Origin: Wuchereria bancrofti | Taxonomy: Eukaryota; Nematoda; Chromadorea; Rhabditida; Onchocercidae | Assembly (NCBI GenBank): GCA_005281725.1 | Contig: SSBO01000009.1 | Location: forward strand, 9,517,795 to 9,581,794 | Direction: 5' to 3' | DNA length: 64,000 bases | Shown: positions 25,701 through 39,300 of the stretch, one piece after another | Layout of the letters: the number at the start of each line of letters is the position of its first letter | How positions within the stretch are numbered: the first letter of the stretch is position 1 | The notes under the pieces: generated by a model | Databases searched by the model: none | What the model saw: the letters and a program-made list of their open reading frames with translations, nothing else | Told to the model about the DNA's origin: nothing | Made by a program: the position numbers and the translations under genes

Positions 25701-26883
25701 CATATTGTGAAAAAAAATATGAAATTGAAACTTAACTTTTTAGAACTGCATAGTTTTTATTTGTTCGTAATGATTTACTGTCTTTCACCCTCTTTTTTTT
25801 TCAAATTATTTTTATATTCATTTAATTACTTCATGCGAAAGAATTCCTAAATACAAAATTAGTGCTAGCATAATTTGTCTTTTTTCCTTTTTATTCATGT
25901 TTGTTAAAATTTTTAAAAATGAATAAATTAAATAAAACAAAAAAAAATGGAAATGAATTAGTATAAATATTAAAAAGAAAAACTATAAAGTTGAAAATAC
26001 AAAATAAGATTTTGCAAAAAAAATTACGGTTATTGAATTAAAATTTTTGAAAGTATTTAATGTATTCATGCAAAGGTTCGAAATTGTAGTAGTAAGAAAG
26101 GTAGAGCATACGAACGGAAAAGAATAAGAAAAAACATGATAGAGTAGGGTAGTTTCAAAAGCTGACAAAAGAAAGGTTAAAAATCATTTCGTAATTAGCA
26201 AACAACAAAACTTTTACGTTTTTTCTTTGGAATTCCAAAAAAAAAGTTGTCTTTTGGAATTGAACAAAATTACGTAAAACAAAACGAAAAAAACAAAGTG
26301 ACGCTTCCAACTCTATTAGATGGATTTTTTTTTTTCATCAAATATTTTGAAGTTTTATTGATTTTTTTCCTGAAAAGTATTCAAGAATTGTCACAAAACT
26401 ATTTTTCACGTCTTTTTTTTTATTTAATTAACTTGTTTTTTATTTTTTTTTATTTTTTGTAAGACTGAAAATAAAGACATTTTTACATTTACACGTTGCA
26501 CGTGACGAGATGGTAGGGAAAAAAAGTGCAATACATAGTATGCACAAAAGAACTGTGGCATTATTTCATTCTATGTGCTTCAAGTGAAAAAAACGTGAAA
26601 CACCAGACGTAGACGTATTCCACATAAACATGAATATAAATTTGCGGTAAAGTATTGCACACGTTCACACGTACGCAGCATGCACCACCTTAAAGTGAAA
26701 AAAATACATCCTGCAAAATGCATTTGGTATTTGATGGCTTGTGCAATATTTACAATCTCGTACTGGTGTGTAATATTAATTCTGGCTGTTATTAGGTTAT
26801 GGTCGATTTAGTTGTAAGTATTTTAGAGGTGTGTATTGTTGATTGTTTATTTTTGTAAATAGTTTTTTTTACAGATTTGTTAT

Positions 26884-26889
26884 ATTCAG
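26884..26889 (+). promoter_or_regulatory. Probable spliced-leader acceptor of importin alpha
   Basis: ATTCAG ends at 26889, five bases before the ATG at 26895, after a T-rich stretch. This gives the very short leader typical of trans-spliced nematode mRNAs. Confidence 0.45.
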
Positions 26890-26894
26890 GAAAG

Positions 26895-29800
26895 ATGGAT
26901 GACGAAGGAGCATCGTCATCCGGACTTTCCACTTCGCATGACAGAGATTCTGGTTTTGATCCTACTTCACATGAAGCAATGTATAAAAATAAAGGTAGTA
27001 ATATGTTGTCGGATTTATTTCCTTCTCTCTTTCTTTCCCTTTTTCTCTCTCTCTGCCTGTTAATAGAAATAAGCGATTTTCATCTTGATTTATTAACAAG
27101 AATGGATTTTCCATGTTTGAAACAAGTGTGCATTTCCTTTTCTTTTTTTGTAGATCACATATATTTAAAAAAAAAAAAACTGCTAATATGGATGAATTTA
27201 TGATTTTGTAATAGCACATGAATTGCTATAATATTATAGACATGATATTAGATTATTTATAAGTCCTCTTGTTGTTGTTGTTTGTCATTCACGCTATCAT
27301 AGGATATATATTTATGTTTCAGGAGTAAAGTGCTAATAAACAAATAAAACGATTCTTTAGGTATGACACCAGATGCTATGCGTAAGCGACGTGAGGTAGC
27401 TTGCGCTGAAATTCGTAAAGCTAAGCGATATGATGATTTAAACAAACGACGCCAGATGGATATGGCACAAGCTAATTTGGAGGAAGAATCGGGATACGAA
27501 GCTGTAAGTCATTTTAACATTACTTATTGAGCAGAATGTTTTTACAGGATAGCACATAGTGGGCTCATTTGACATTAGCATCGTGATTCTCTTTCAGGAA
27601 GTTAGTGTACGGTCGTCTTCAGCGTGGAGCCAAGTTATTGCAGTGGCAGGCCACGAGCAAACTGATAGTTTTGATTTTCATTTTTATAAATTATATGGAG
27701 TTTGTAGTTATTGGTACTGTTTTTGTGGGTCCTAAAATTTTTGCTGCAATTGTAGTTATCTGCTGTGTTATATTTCGCTTGATGAAAAGAATGTAGTTTG
27801 GACTGTGTGGTTGCACGCTTTGCCAAAACCCGTTATATTTCAATTTACATTGGGTTAAATTTTATGTAAAGTGGCTGTTATAGAAGAAAGTGAAATTATA
27901 TAGGTAGAATTCATCGAAGTGTGAACTAATTTCAAATAGCTGTTTTAGGCGTGTACTGCAATGGATGATCGAATCTTTGCAAAACTACGTGGAGAATGCC
28001 CGAAAGATATAGAAGAAGCTCTGGATTTCTATAGACGTCGTTTCCGTACAAGTAATTATATTATAGTATAATTTTTGAGTTATTTTCTGAGTTCAGTTTG
28101 AACTGTCATTTGTAGTGTGAGGGTCAGCATTTGACATATATATACCTCCCACGTCGTATGCATATATATAAGTTATTACGTGATAAATGGCCTGTGCATC
28201 TAGAAGGATATGCCGTATCAGATCATTACTTACTAACATTCTTGAAGGTATTTAATCTGCTGATAGCCGCTTGTTGCATGAATAATCAAATCAATAAATC
28301 AATTCTTTTTCTTTTTTTTTTTACTTAACTAAAGGAAAAAATTTTTGATGCCTAATTTGTCCAACTAATGGTTGAATTATTTAGTTAGTTCCAATGACTG
28401 TTCAATTTTTCCAAAATTATTGCAAAACAGAAAAAATACTTCGTTATGGAGCATTTTCAGTCATAACTTTTTCTTTTTTTTATTGAAATTTGTAGCAGAA
28501 AAATACCTCGTCATGGAGCATCTTCGGCTCTATTTTTTATTTTTATCGAAAGTTAAAATAGAATTTATTATGTTTACCTATGAAGAATGCAATGTATTAA
28601 AGGTAATGCCAGTGATGTGGCAGATGAAATTGTTATATTGAATTTAATACCTCGCATTGTCGAATTGTTGAAAACTGGGCCAACTTTTAATATACGTCGA
28701 ACTGCCACTCATATTGTTGGCGCTATTGTTTCCGTCTGTTCAACACACACCGAAGCAATTGTCAGAAGCGGTGTCGTTCCAGATTTGGTCGATTTGATTT
28801 GGTAATGTTTTTCTTGTTTTTGAAACAATTTTGTAATAATTTTTCAAAATATCACTTATATAATTAAATGCTTTCAGTAGCCCAGATCGTGAAATGCGTG
28901 AGCTAACATTATTTGCACTGGGTAACATAGCTGCTGAGTGTTGTGAATACAGGGATCTTTGCATTGGATATGGTATGGCCGAAAAAATGACGATGATTCC
29001 AAATAGGTAAATTTTGTAAAACTATGCGGACTTATCGTGTTTTCTACTTTTATTTTGCTTCCTTTTTGAGTTATTTAAATTTTAAGGTGTATTTACTTTA
29101 CAGCACTATGACATTAATGGAAGCGCGATGTGCTGTTTGGGCTGCCTCTAATTTATGCCGTGGAAAAGATCCTCCAGTTGATCTCCAAAAGGTTAGTTTA
29201 GACTTAAATGATTAAGTTCTTATTAGAAGCAGATTAGTTCTTTGTCAGTCAAATTTCTTATCGTATACAGTCTTTTGAAACATGATATAGTTTGAAGCAA
29301 TTGGCTTAATTTTATTTCATTTCAGTAAGCCGTTATTACTTTCTGCGCAACGAAACTGAAAATTTGTTTTCTTCTTCTTTGTATTTTTCATTGATGGGTA
29401 GAACTCGCACCATTGGAATTACAAATTAAATTAAAATGAAGATCTAAATTAAGCCAAATTAAATAAGCAAATTAAGGAGTCGTTTAACTTTGAAATATCT
29501 CTATTTATTCGGTATACCTTATAATTTGTTTCTATGCATCAAAAATTTTTATATAACAGTGAATGAATGAATTACAGATTGCTGTGCTGCTGCCATTGTT
29601 CAACGAAGCCTTGTACAGTAACGACACATTAATTATCTCAGATGCATGTCGTGCATTTGGTCGATTGCTTGATGCTGCACCAGAAAGCTCATATAAATTT
29701 ATTCTGAAGGCAAATACCATTGAATGTCTGGTAGAGCATATGGGAAATCCCAATTCAAAAATATCTTTAGCGGCATTACTGGCAGTTGGAAATATTGTTT

Positions 29801-31904
29801 CAGGAGATGATGAGCAAACACAAAGTAAGTGTGGGTTTAATATAGTCCCTGTTATTTAAGTTTTGGTTTGATTTTTTCAACTATTAGAAGCATGCCTAAG
29901 TTTTATTTCAAAATATTCAGTTAAGCAATTTTCTCGCGCTTAAATGATCAAGTATCTGCTTCTATTAAATCTATAATAGAGAAATTAATAAAGTTATGTC
30001 CGGTACGAGAAATATCAATAATACACCATGATGCGATCATCCTCGACAAATGATAATAGATATAACACAATTGAAGGTGTTTTAAATTGTGCGAATGCGT
30101 TAAATTACATTCATCGCCTCTTGCTGGATGGTGATCAGAAAACGAAGCGTGAAGTATGTTGGGTGCTGTCGAATGTTGCTGCTGGTACGTCTTCGCAAAT
30201 ACAGACCATCTTTGATGCTGGAATTATTCCATCTTTGATACAAGTTTTGAAGACGGAAACATTTCAAGTTCGTTCAGAGGTAAATTTTCATTGCTGTGAA
30301 ATTTATTCCTTTCTTGTTTTACATCGAATAGTCTTTTAAATATTGTCTCATGAAAATTCAAAATTTCAGGGAAAGATGCAAATTTTATATTAGTGAGTCA
30401 AAATAAAGAAATTTTTCGCAAATAGAATGGTGCTTCCTTGTTTAATTGGAAAGTATAGACTTTTGGTATCAAGCACATTTATCTCATCATATTTCCTGAA
30501 AAAAAAACGAAGAAAATGCATCAAAGTTCTAGAAAATAACGATAAAATAAATCAGTATAAAATTGTCCTTTCACATTTCGTTTAGTTGTTGTAGAACATT
30601 CAGCATAGTTTGATGAAGATTTAATGAAAATTGTTTCCAACTCTACTTAATTAATAGCATTAAAATGCAGTGAAATATTTTGTAGGCCTGTTGGGTGATT
30701 GCTAATATGATTACTGGTGGTAACAGAGAACATATAGCAGGAATTGTACGTGAAGGTGCTCTTACCCCACTTAGTGACATGCTAACTGTCATGGATTGCG
30801 GTGTTGTTGTTATGGTATTGAAAGCATTGAGTGAGATTTTGGAATGTGGTGAATATTTTAAAGGTAGTGTTCAGTTGTTTGCTGACATTGCTTGTTTTCT
30901 TATTTATTCCTCTTTATGAACATGTATAGCATTTCTGTTAATCTTAACTATTTCATAAGTAGCTGAAGTAGCATTTGAAAAGATATGAAATAAAGTTTAG
31001 CATCAAGTTCTTCATTTTAGATTTTAATATATTTTAGTGTACAGTTATGTGTTTACTTATTGATTTCTGATAGATCAAATGTACAGAGCATCAAAAAAAA
31101 AAAGAAAAAACTGGAAATTTTAAGTCGTCTTATTTTTTACTAAAATCAGAAATAAAAAGTAACTTAGAAATGGTTTTTAAAAATTTTTTGCTAATAAATT
31201 ATTTTGCAAAAAAATATGTGGATTTGAGAATGGTCGATATGATTAAGATTTAGAATGGGTAAAGAGATGCGTAATGAATTACTAGGAGCAATCTGTAATA
31301 ATGGAATCTGGAATAACGACTATATCAGTGCTAAGGAATTTTCCATGAAACAGTCGTAATAGTTGTCTTAGTAGATATAGTTTAGAAACGAACATTGTAA
31401 TTTTTAATATTTTAAATCTTTTTGCAGTTAATGGCCAAAATCCTTACGCTGCCAGATTGGAAGAATTGAACGTGGTCGATAAACTCGAATTCCTGATGTT
31501 GTAAGTTGAATTTTCGTGATGAAAATACTTTTATTATGGCTTCAACAGGTGCTTCACACGATTTGATGGATTTTTTGCCGACCTGTGTGTTTTTCTAGCT
31601 GGTAGAGATGAATAGTTGAGTCGTTTCATCGTTTTTCTTTTTTTTTTTTTTTTTTTGCTTCTGTTTTTCTATTGTTAACCTCAAGTTAGTTTACGTTTCC
31701 TTTAATAATATTTTCATTTTAATAAAACAGATATTTTTTCTAAGTATTTTTCTTTTCAGAAGTGCGAATACGGAAATATTTTTTAAAGCATGCACAATCA
31801 TGGAGAAATACTACCTTCGCGACGACAATGAAGAAAATAATGCTGCTAACAATGAAAATAATGTAGTTCGCAATCATAAATTAAATAATTTTAATTTCTC
31901 TTAA
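26895..31904 (+). CDS. Importin alpha (karyopherin alpha), divergent nematode member
   Basis: Twelve exons: 26895-26994, 27361-27503, 27598-27642 (or to 27633), 27949-28051, 28603-28801, 28878-29006, 29104-29191, 29578-29824, 30077-30279, 30686-30863, 31428-31500 and 31760-31904; about 550 residues, close to the usual size. The N terminus has an importin-beta-binding region (MRKRREVACAEIRKAKR, then KRRQ). Armadillo repeats follow, with family signatures FALGNIAAE, VWAASNLCRGKDPP, AVGNIVSGDDEQTQ, CWVLSNVAAG and CWVIANMITGG. It should link NLS cargo to importin beta. The Trp/Asn pairs of the minor NLS site (repeats 7-8) are intact. In the major site, repeat 2 has lost both residues and repeat 3 has lost Trp. 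The tail is Asn-rich and ends NNFNFS. C. elegans has three paralogues; I cannot assign this one to any of them. Confidence 0.93.
28428..28560. repeat. Tandem duplication inside an importin intron
   Basis: Two copies about 68 bases apart begin at 28428 and 28496 and share TATGGAGCAT-type sequence (first copy CTTCGTTATGGAGCATTTTC, second CCTCGTCATGGAGCATCTTC). It lies in the 28052-28602 intron. Confidence 0.65.
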
Positions 31905-33399
31905 TTTCTGCTTTCTTTTTTTTTCCTTTGTAACTTATGGTATCAAATGCATTGAGGTCTTTCTGACATATCCGCCTAGTTATGTCCAGAATTCACAATG
32001 CTGGAACTGATTTAAAAGATTTGTCTTTGAAGTCATATAATTTAGTGGTTTTTTTAGTAAGTAGCATCCATTAGTTTTTGGAAGTTCCCTTTCCTGTTCC
32101 CTTTTTCTTAGTAAGTAGCATCCTTCATTTGCTATGATTTTCACGAAAACGAAAATCCAAAAAAGGGAACAGGAGTATCAAAAATCCACTAAAATGAATA
32201 TTTGCTAGTTATAGTTTTTCGGTTCAAACAATCTAGTGACGTATGTGAAATAACAAATTTGAGATGTCGCAGTAACTTAACTTAGTTCTGTAATACTTAT
32301 TGATGAGAGCTTGTATATTGTGCGAGTATAGCCTTGAAAATATTTCTGATTATCGATTAGAGAAGAATCTACTATGTATTGTCAATGCGAAATGCTATGT
32401 ATTAATACAAGAAATGAATCTATGACAGGGATTAAAGACGTTGACACTTCTCAACAAAATGAACGGCAATAAAGAACAATTTATAGAGTATTAGGGAGGA
32501 TAAAAAATTTGGAGAGTTAGGTTTCAGGAGGAGATATGATTTCTTCCTTTGACAAAAACAGTAAAATGGAACAAAAAATAGTGGTAGTGTAGGGAGTAAT
32601 TGTGGACTTTTCTAGAACTTAACAGTCTCTGTAATCTTTTCTTTATCAAAAAAATCAACCAAACAGATCATTGTTAGTATGGCATAGCAGATAGGAAAAT
32701 ATTGTTTTGGACAAGCTCGAGATCGATTGATTTAAAAAGTTTTGTGGAAATGTCAGAAGGGTAAGAAAGGTTGAGTTGAACATGAGATTATCATACAAGT
32801 TAACAACATCATATTTGCTATGCCACAGCATCATCAAAATTAGTCCGAGATCATTGTGAACATACAACCATTGATTTTATATAACATTCTGATATTCTAC
32901 TGGTTAGCCGATTTTGATTCATTTTCTGCTCTAAACAAGAAAGATTCATTCAAATATTCTCTTTATAAGGAACGTAAAGTTACTAGCAGTTTTCTTTGAC
33001 GATTTGCATTCATAAACGATTTTGCACATTTTGTATATTACATCATTAACAGTTTCATTTCAACAATTTTTATTTTTGTTTAATCAATAAATTGTAAAAT
33101 CTGGTAATAAATTAGTAAGTTAATTGGCCTGAAAGCACTTACTCAAATGTTTTAGAGTTCTGACGATTAACTATTGGACTCAAAAATGAAACATTGCGCG
33201 ATGATTTTGATGACTGAAAGATATATCATAAATCAATGAATTTTTTATGTTTTCTTTTTTTGCTAGATTTAGAAAAAGAGAAAAGAAATCCCTAATTAGG
33301 ATTTGAATTCTCGAAAATTACTCAAATTAGCTGCGAATTTTCACTGATCGGTTGCTCAGTGTCACATTGATAGGACTATTTATCAGAGAGTTTGTGATA
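31905..33399. other. Convergent intergenic region, importin alpha to msh-5
   Basis: The 3' ends of two convergent genes share this spacer. It holds a 14-bp inverted repeat at 32093-32173 and a pair of short inverted and direct repeats at 32665-32859. No exon recognised; the open frame at 32655-32867 on the minus strand has no familiar motif. Confidence 0.55.
32056..32173. repeat. Inverted repeat with an overlapping direct repeat
   Basis: CCTGTTCCCTTTTT (32093-32106) is an exact inverse of AAAAAGGGAACAGG (32160-32173), a 14-bp stem with a 53-base loop. AGTAAGTAGCATCC occurs twice, near 32057 and 32111, about 54 bases apart. Confidence 0.7.
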
Positions 33400-36300
33400 T
33401 TACCAGTTTAAAATCATACTGTACATAATTAGATGTAAATTATTCATATTTAACAAATTAAAACTTGCATGCTCGAATTGCGTTTTCTTCATTATTGACG
33501 ATCTTCCTGTGACATTTAGACACGGCTCAAGTATATTTACCGTAGTATTGTCTTCTGGTTCGTGCAACAAATCTGTCAAAGTTACAGCTGAATCATCTAA
33601 TTCTTGTAATACGCCAGAAAATGATGTATGAGACTTGTTTTGCCTGCAAAATTCGACTGGTATTTTAAATTAGGTTATAATTCTACAAGACAACTGAAGT
33701 TTTGAAACCAGAAAAAAGAGCAGAGAAGAAAGTTTTTTGATAAAAAGGAAATGCTTCCCAAATCGTACAATACAAAACGTTTATTAAAAAAGAAAAAAGA
33801 AGAAATTTAATATAAAATTAAATTTATATTCAACTAACAGATTTGCTAGAAATTTTCCCTCATTAGTAGAAATGAAAAGAAAGTCTTTTACACCATACTA
33901 GAACTTTTTATGATGCTTCAGCAATCAGTTATAAAAGTAAACTTATATAAAAACAAATGACATTAATTTTAAGTCAGTTTTTTTGTTAGCTGTGTTTGTT
34001 AACTGTGTTTAGAACCACCAAAGTTATTCGTTATTATCTTTAAAGTATTACCCTAATTTTATCCTTTGATCATCACTTCGTGTTAAATCGATTTGTTCTA
34101 CATTAATGCTATCATCATTTTCTATGTTCACATCAACATTTTCACTCATTTCCTCCATTAATGTTGCATTTCGCTCTTTCGCTGGTAGCAATAAATTAGC
34201 CATAACTTGCAAGAAATCTAAAAATGATGAAAAATTTCTCGTCCTGTAAGTTTTTATATAATTTCTTTAATTGTAATCTATTTTCTAGCACATTTGACAA
34301 AGAATTTTGGTATTCAAATTTCATTTATCGAATAATTTATACACTGTTGCTTTTTTGTTAATACTCTTTAGAATAAATCAATATCAATAAGTGTTAAAAT
34401 TTAAAATAAGTAGTTCAATCCATCAACAAAAAAAAAAAATAATCTCAATATAAGAGATAGTTTAGAAATGAACAAATTACATTTTAATTAGAAAATAAAA
34501 TTATAAAACACCTGAATAATGCTAAAAATTATTTCACAAAAAAAAAAATAATACTTTTGAGATCAACGTTAAAATCAGTATTCTTCAGATTATCCAACAA
34601 AGGTGCAATTTTGAATAGTAATTCTCCATCATCATCCAAAGGATCTATGGGTGTATTACACTTTAAACATTCATGAATCTAAAGTTAACTAATTTCAAAT
34701 TAATATCAACAAATTGCTTTACTTTCACATTGTTTTCAATAATATAGGAGAAAATTAAAAAATACAAGTAATTTTTTTTTTTTTTTTTGAAATATACCTG
34801 ATTTGCACGTTTTATAATTTCATCATCAATGCCCACTTTGGATGCAATATATGATGCATGTGAAAAGTCAATAAAACCATTAACAAGTTTGTATTGAAAA
34901 TCAAAATTTCCATCATTTACGATTACATCCATTGTCTATAGAAAGAATTAAAAAAACAGTTCAATCTTTTCTCATCCAAATTTTCATACTTTCAATTTAA
35001 ATAGTAAAATAAATGTGCAAACTATAATTGTTTGGAATTTCTTTTTCCGACAATCTCATAATATACTCATAAGATTTCTGAGCATGGAACAGTGATTTTT
35101 TGCTAAATGAAATTTCACAAACATTTTGAACAAAATACTTTTTTTTTAATTTTATAATTTAATTTATATACCAAAAATGATAATAAGTTGACATCTCTAA
35201 CGATATGATCAACTAATGAATGGAAATGAGATACAGCAAAAACATGTGGACAATCGGTTTTTCCTTTTCGAATCCAATAATTCAATGATGATGTTAGCAG
35301 AGAGAGTCCAGCTTCCTGAAAAATATTACGAAGAACATTTTTCAAACAATATTAAGATAAGATTTTATATTTCAGCAAGATAGCTTGTTTATATAAGAGA
35401 TCTCATTTCTCGAAAGAAAAGAAAATTTAAACTGCTTTATGTTATCGAAGAATTTTAAGGTTAGAAAAATTGTTGTTGAATAATTAAAATTATGATACCA
35501 TAACTGTGCCTTTACCAAACTCATCAATCAAAATAAGGGAATTTCCAGTCCCACGTCGCAGTGCGACAGCCATCTGGAAATTTTGGAGAAAAATTATATT
35601 ATTTGAAGTTATTATTTTTTAAATTTTATTTGTTGTAAAAGTAATAAGTTTAATAATTCCCATGTATTTTGATTAGAAGGATCAAACTTAATTTCAAACA
35701 ACAAGCAACATTGTAAATCATCTCAGTAAGCAATCAAATAATCAAATGAATGATATTGTTTAGTAAATAACCTGCGACAAATCAGTTGCAAATGTTGACA
35801 TTCCATCTAATACGCAATCAAGTGAATGCATTCGTGTAATGATACAATCCACTGGTCCGATAGTAGCACTTTTTGCTGGCACAAAGCTTCCAATATGCGC
35901 AAGAAATACGATAATTCCAACCTGTATAATAATTTTCACTTTTATTTAAAAAAAATTCATAAAGCTTTAAACAATCATTATACTACTGTCTAAACAACAC
36001 ATTAATTCGTTCTTGCATACTATTGATCGATTAACTGAACTAAGCCCATCATTCAAATTCATAAACTTTAATATTTATATTTCTATAAGATCGTATACCT
36101 GCTTCAGGTAAATACTTTTGCCTGATGTGTTTGGTCCCATTAGAATTTTCACCTTTGTTTGCGCACCTCCAGAACTGTAAAAAAGTGTTTGTTATATATA
36201 TATTTTTCATCCTAATCACTATAAAACTAAACTGAGTCCGATTCTTTTCGAAAATTCCTTGTGAAGGATAATATTTACTTATTCTGGTCATTTCTAGAAG

Positions 36301-39300
36301 GAAATAGAAGAAATAAAAAACATAGCTAAATCTAAATGAAATGAGGTATTGCACTTTAAAATATACCATTTTTCAATAAACAATCCAACATGACCCATCA
36401 ATACATAAATCAATTGTAATTATATGAATTAATGAAATTTTAAAATTGAACAACTTCTTGTTTACCGAATTGGATTTGGAACGAATTTAGTTTTTGATAG
36501 CAATTCCATGATAGCGTGTCTTCCATCATCTACGTCAATTACAGACTCATCCACGTAACGTGGACAATACCAGTTATATTCACGAGCTGTTAGTGCAAGT
36601 GAAATAATACAATCCAATTTGGCACAAATATTAGTTGCTTGACGGATGGCTTTATCATATCGGCAAATTAATTGTTTTAGTCTAAAATGACAAACTTGAA
36701 TTCTCTTATCATCTCTTTTCAAATAGATTATCAAATAGAAATTAGAATTAAATAAAACGATCCAATGAAAAAGTTTAAAAAATTAAGTAAAACGATCCAG
36801 TGGAAAAGTTTAAAACTAAAAATAAAAATGAAAGTAATGATGAACTTTTAAGGAAGTGATACGTGGAAGAAAATGCCAATTTAGAATGAATTAATTTTTC
36901 CAGAATTTTTCTCACATTTCTTCTACTAAAGGAGAAATGGAGTATAGAGCTATTTCAGAAATACTGCAACTGAGATTGCAAATTAACATAACAGTAGCTT
37001 ACGTAGGAATCAAATATCTAATTTGCAAAATAATTTTTAATTCAAAAGTATTTTTCATTTTGACTTTTTTACTTCTCATTTCAATTTTTGAAATATTCCA
37101 AAATCTTTTATGAAAATTACGAAAGGAAACAAACTTTAACATTGCATTTGTTTCAATATCAATTATTTCCATCTTTATATCACCAATTTCTCGATCAAGT
37201 TGACGCATTCGATCATTTTTCACATGTAATGCATCTTCTGTCTCATACAAAAGTTCAATCTGATTCTGAACAGATAATGGAAACACCGTATTTTTTGGTA
37301 CCACTAATAAATAACCAAACATTGGTATGTAACATACCGCCGATGGTACATCTGAAATAAAATATTTATTTAAAGCAAAAAAAAATTTTTTTACAATTTC
37401 TAAAAATTTCACTAATTTCTTCGTCTTAACACAACAAATTCTAACATTTGCATAATTTCGTGAAAAGAGGAACAAAACAATAAAAATAATCGTACTCAAA
37501 GCTGTAGCTTCCATTCTTGCAATATGTGTTAATGTTTCTGGCAATGACGCATATAATTTTTTCACTGAAAATTAGAATTCATCAAGAAATACACGTGAAC
37601 AAATAATTTAAATTAGTAATGATACGATACTTATACAATTCCACGTTTTTAAATTGTGCTGAAAAAAATCAGTTTACGAATAAAAATGACGTAAAGAAAA
37701 GAAAAAAATTATAGCATAAGAAAGAAGTATAAATTTGTAGATTCGTAAAGCAATGTTTTACATTGGTCCAAATTTCCATCAACATTTGCATTTACGACAA
37801 ATCGATTTTCCACAAATGATTCCGAAAAATTGATCTGTTAAGAAAAATATAACTGAGTCGAATTACTCAAAGAACTATTATCTATATATGTGATAGTGAA
37901 TATTTCTTTTTAGAATATTTAATTAAACATTTAATGCCATTAAGCAAGAAAAATTCATTCAATTTATAGTTCTTGAAAAAATTATCAATTTTTATTCTTG
38001 TCTATACAATTCTTGTTATGATTCAATAAATCGTATTTTATGGGAAGAATCATACAAAGAGGAATAAGCTAGATTAAATCAAAGAAATTAAAAGACGGAA
38101 GACTTACAATTTCAAAAATGACAGCTGTTATGCGTGTAATATCATTGCCAACCATTCTCATATCATTCTCAAATAATTTGAGTTTTATTTCTCGCATTTT
38201 AATATAATCCATAATTTGTTGTGCTGTATTGCATGTCTTTAAAAATAAATTAGCAATTATATTTTGTGGAAGATCCATCAATAATGAATGTAAATTTGAA
38301 TTATCAGACTTTTTTCCTTCTTTAAGTTATGCTAAAAAATTACTTCAATAATATAAAATTTAAATTGAACATATGATAACTATAGGGAGATTTAGAAAAT
38401 AGAATGATAAAGAAATAAATTGGAGAAGCAACAGTGAAGATTTTTCCAAAAATTCATGTTTATTTCAATAAAATGTGATCCATAAAGCTCACTGCTTTAT
38501 GTTATTTAGCCAACACTTTTGTTTTAATGATGAAATTTAATTAATTATCTCACCTATAGTTAGGGCTTAATAGCTGTGAACATCAAAATAGTTGAGAAAA
38601 AAAGATATGTACTAAAAATTAGAGTTAATTCCACATCAATTTTTGGATTTTGTAAAATCTATAATCAATAGTGAATGTAACCGTGTAAAGATTTCGCCAG
38701 TCATTTAGCGTTAAACGTTGTGATTTCACTCGCTTGAGAATTCCCTAAAATGATGTCTGTAAAATCATAAATGCAAATGTACAGGTATATTCAGTTCAAC
38801 ATATATATATATATTTTAAAATGAATCGAAGTAAATATTAATATTAAATAGATTATTTGCGTCAGAAGATGCAAACAATCTGTTTAGTGGTATACGTCAG
38901 GTAGATTTCAATATTAATTTCTATAGGAAAAAGTTCACAATTATGTGTACAATCATCCTATTTAACCATTTAACGTTACTGCCGATTATTTTCATCGACT
39001 ATTTTATAAAATATAGAAAAGTAAAGAAAAAGTTTTAAAAAAGAGGTAAAAAAGAGAACATTTCATACTTTTAAAACGCAAATTTTCTTCAATCTTATGC
39101 GTATGAAATCAGCTGAATCTAAATTGCAATCTTGCACGAAATAATGAATGGCTGTCACACGATTTGTTAACGTTTCTCGATTTGTGGTTGGTCTTTCAAA
39201 CCAACGCCTGAAAAGAACGATTATGAAATTTTTTGGGAAAGAAATATTTGTAATCCAAAAACCTCCAAAATCGAAAAATTAAATTAAATGATATCATTAA

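Larger units (their letters stand above)
22431..26894. other. Intergenic, mab-3 to importin alpha
   Basis: AT-rich with no recognisable exon. It contains TTCTA-type pentanucleotide repeats near 24085-24140 and a degenerate repeat at 25319-25700. A somewhat less AT-rich stretch at about 26480-26800 is the likely importin promoter region and includes a 26-codon open frame (26718-26795). Confidence 0.6.

Noticed and set aside
28116..28247. Possible extra importin exon (contains IYKLLRDKWPVHLEGY)
   Set aside because: It has an acceptor-like and a donor-like end, but both are phase 0 while the flanking exons need phase 1. Joining 28051 directly to 28603 gives a continuous armadillo repeat. It may still be a rare cassette, but there is no support.
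32655..32867. 70-codon minus-strand open frame between convergent genes
   Set aside because: No family resemblance and no acceptor or promoter context. It overlaps a short repeat-bounded segment.
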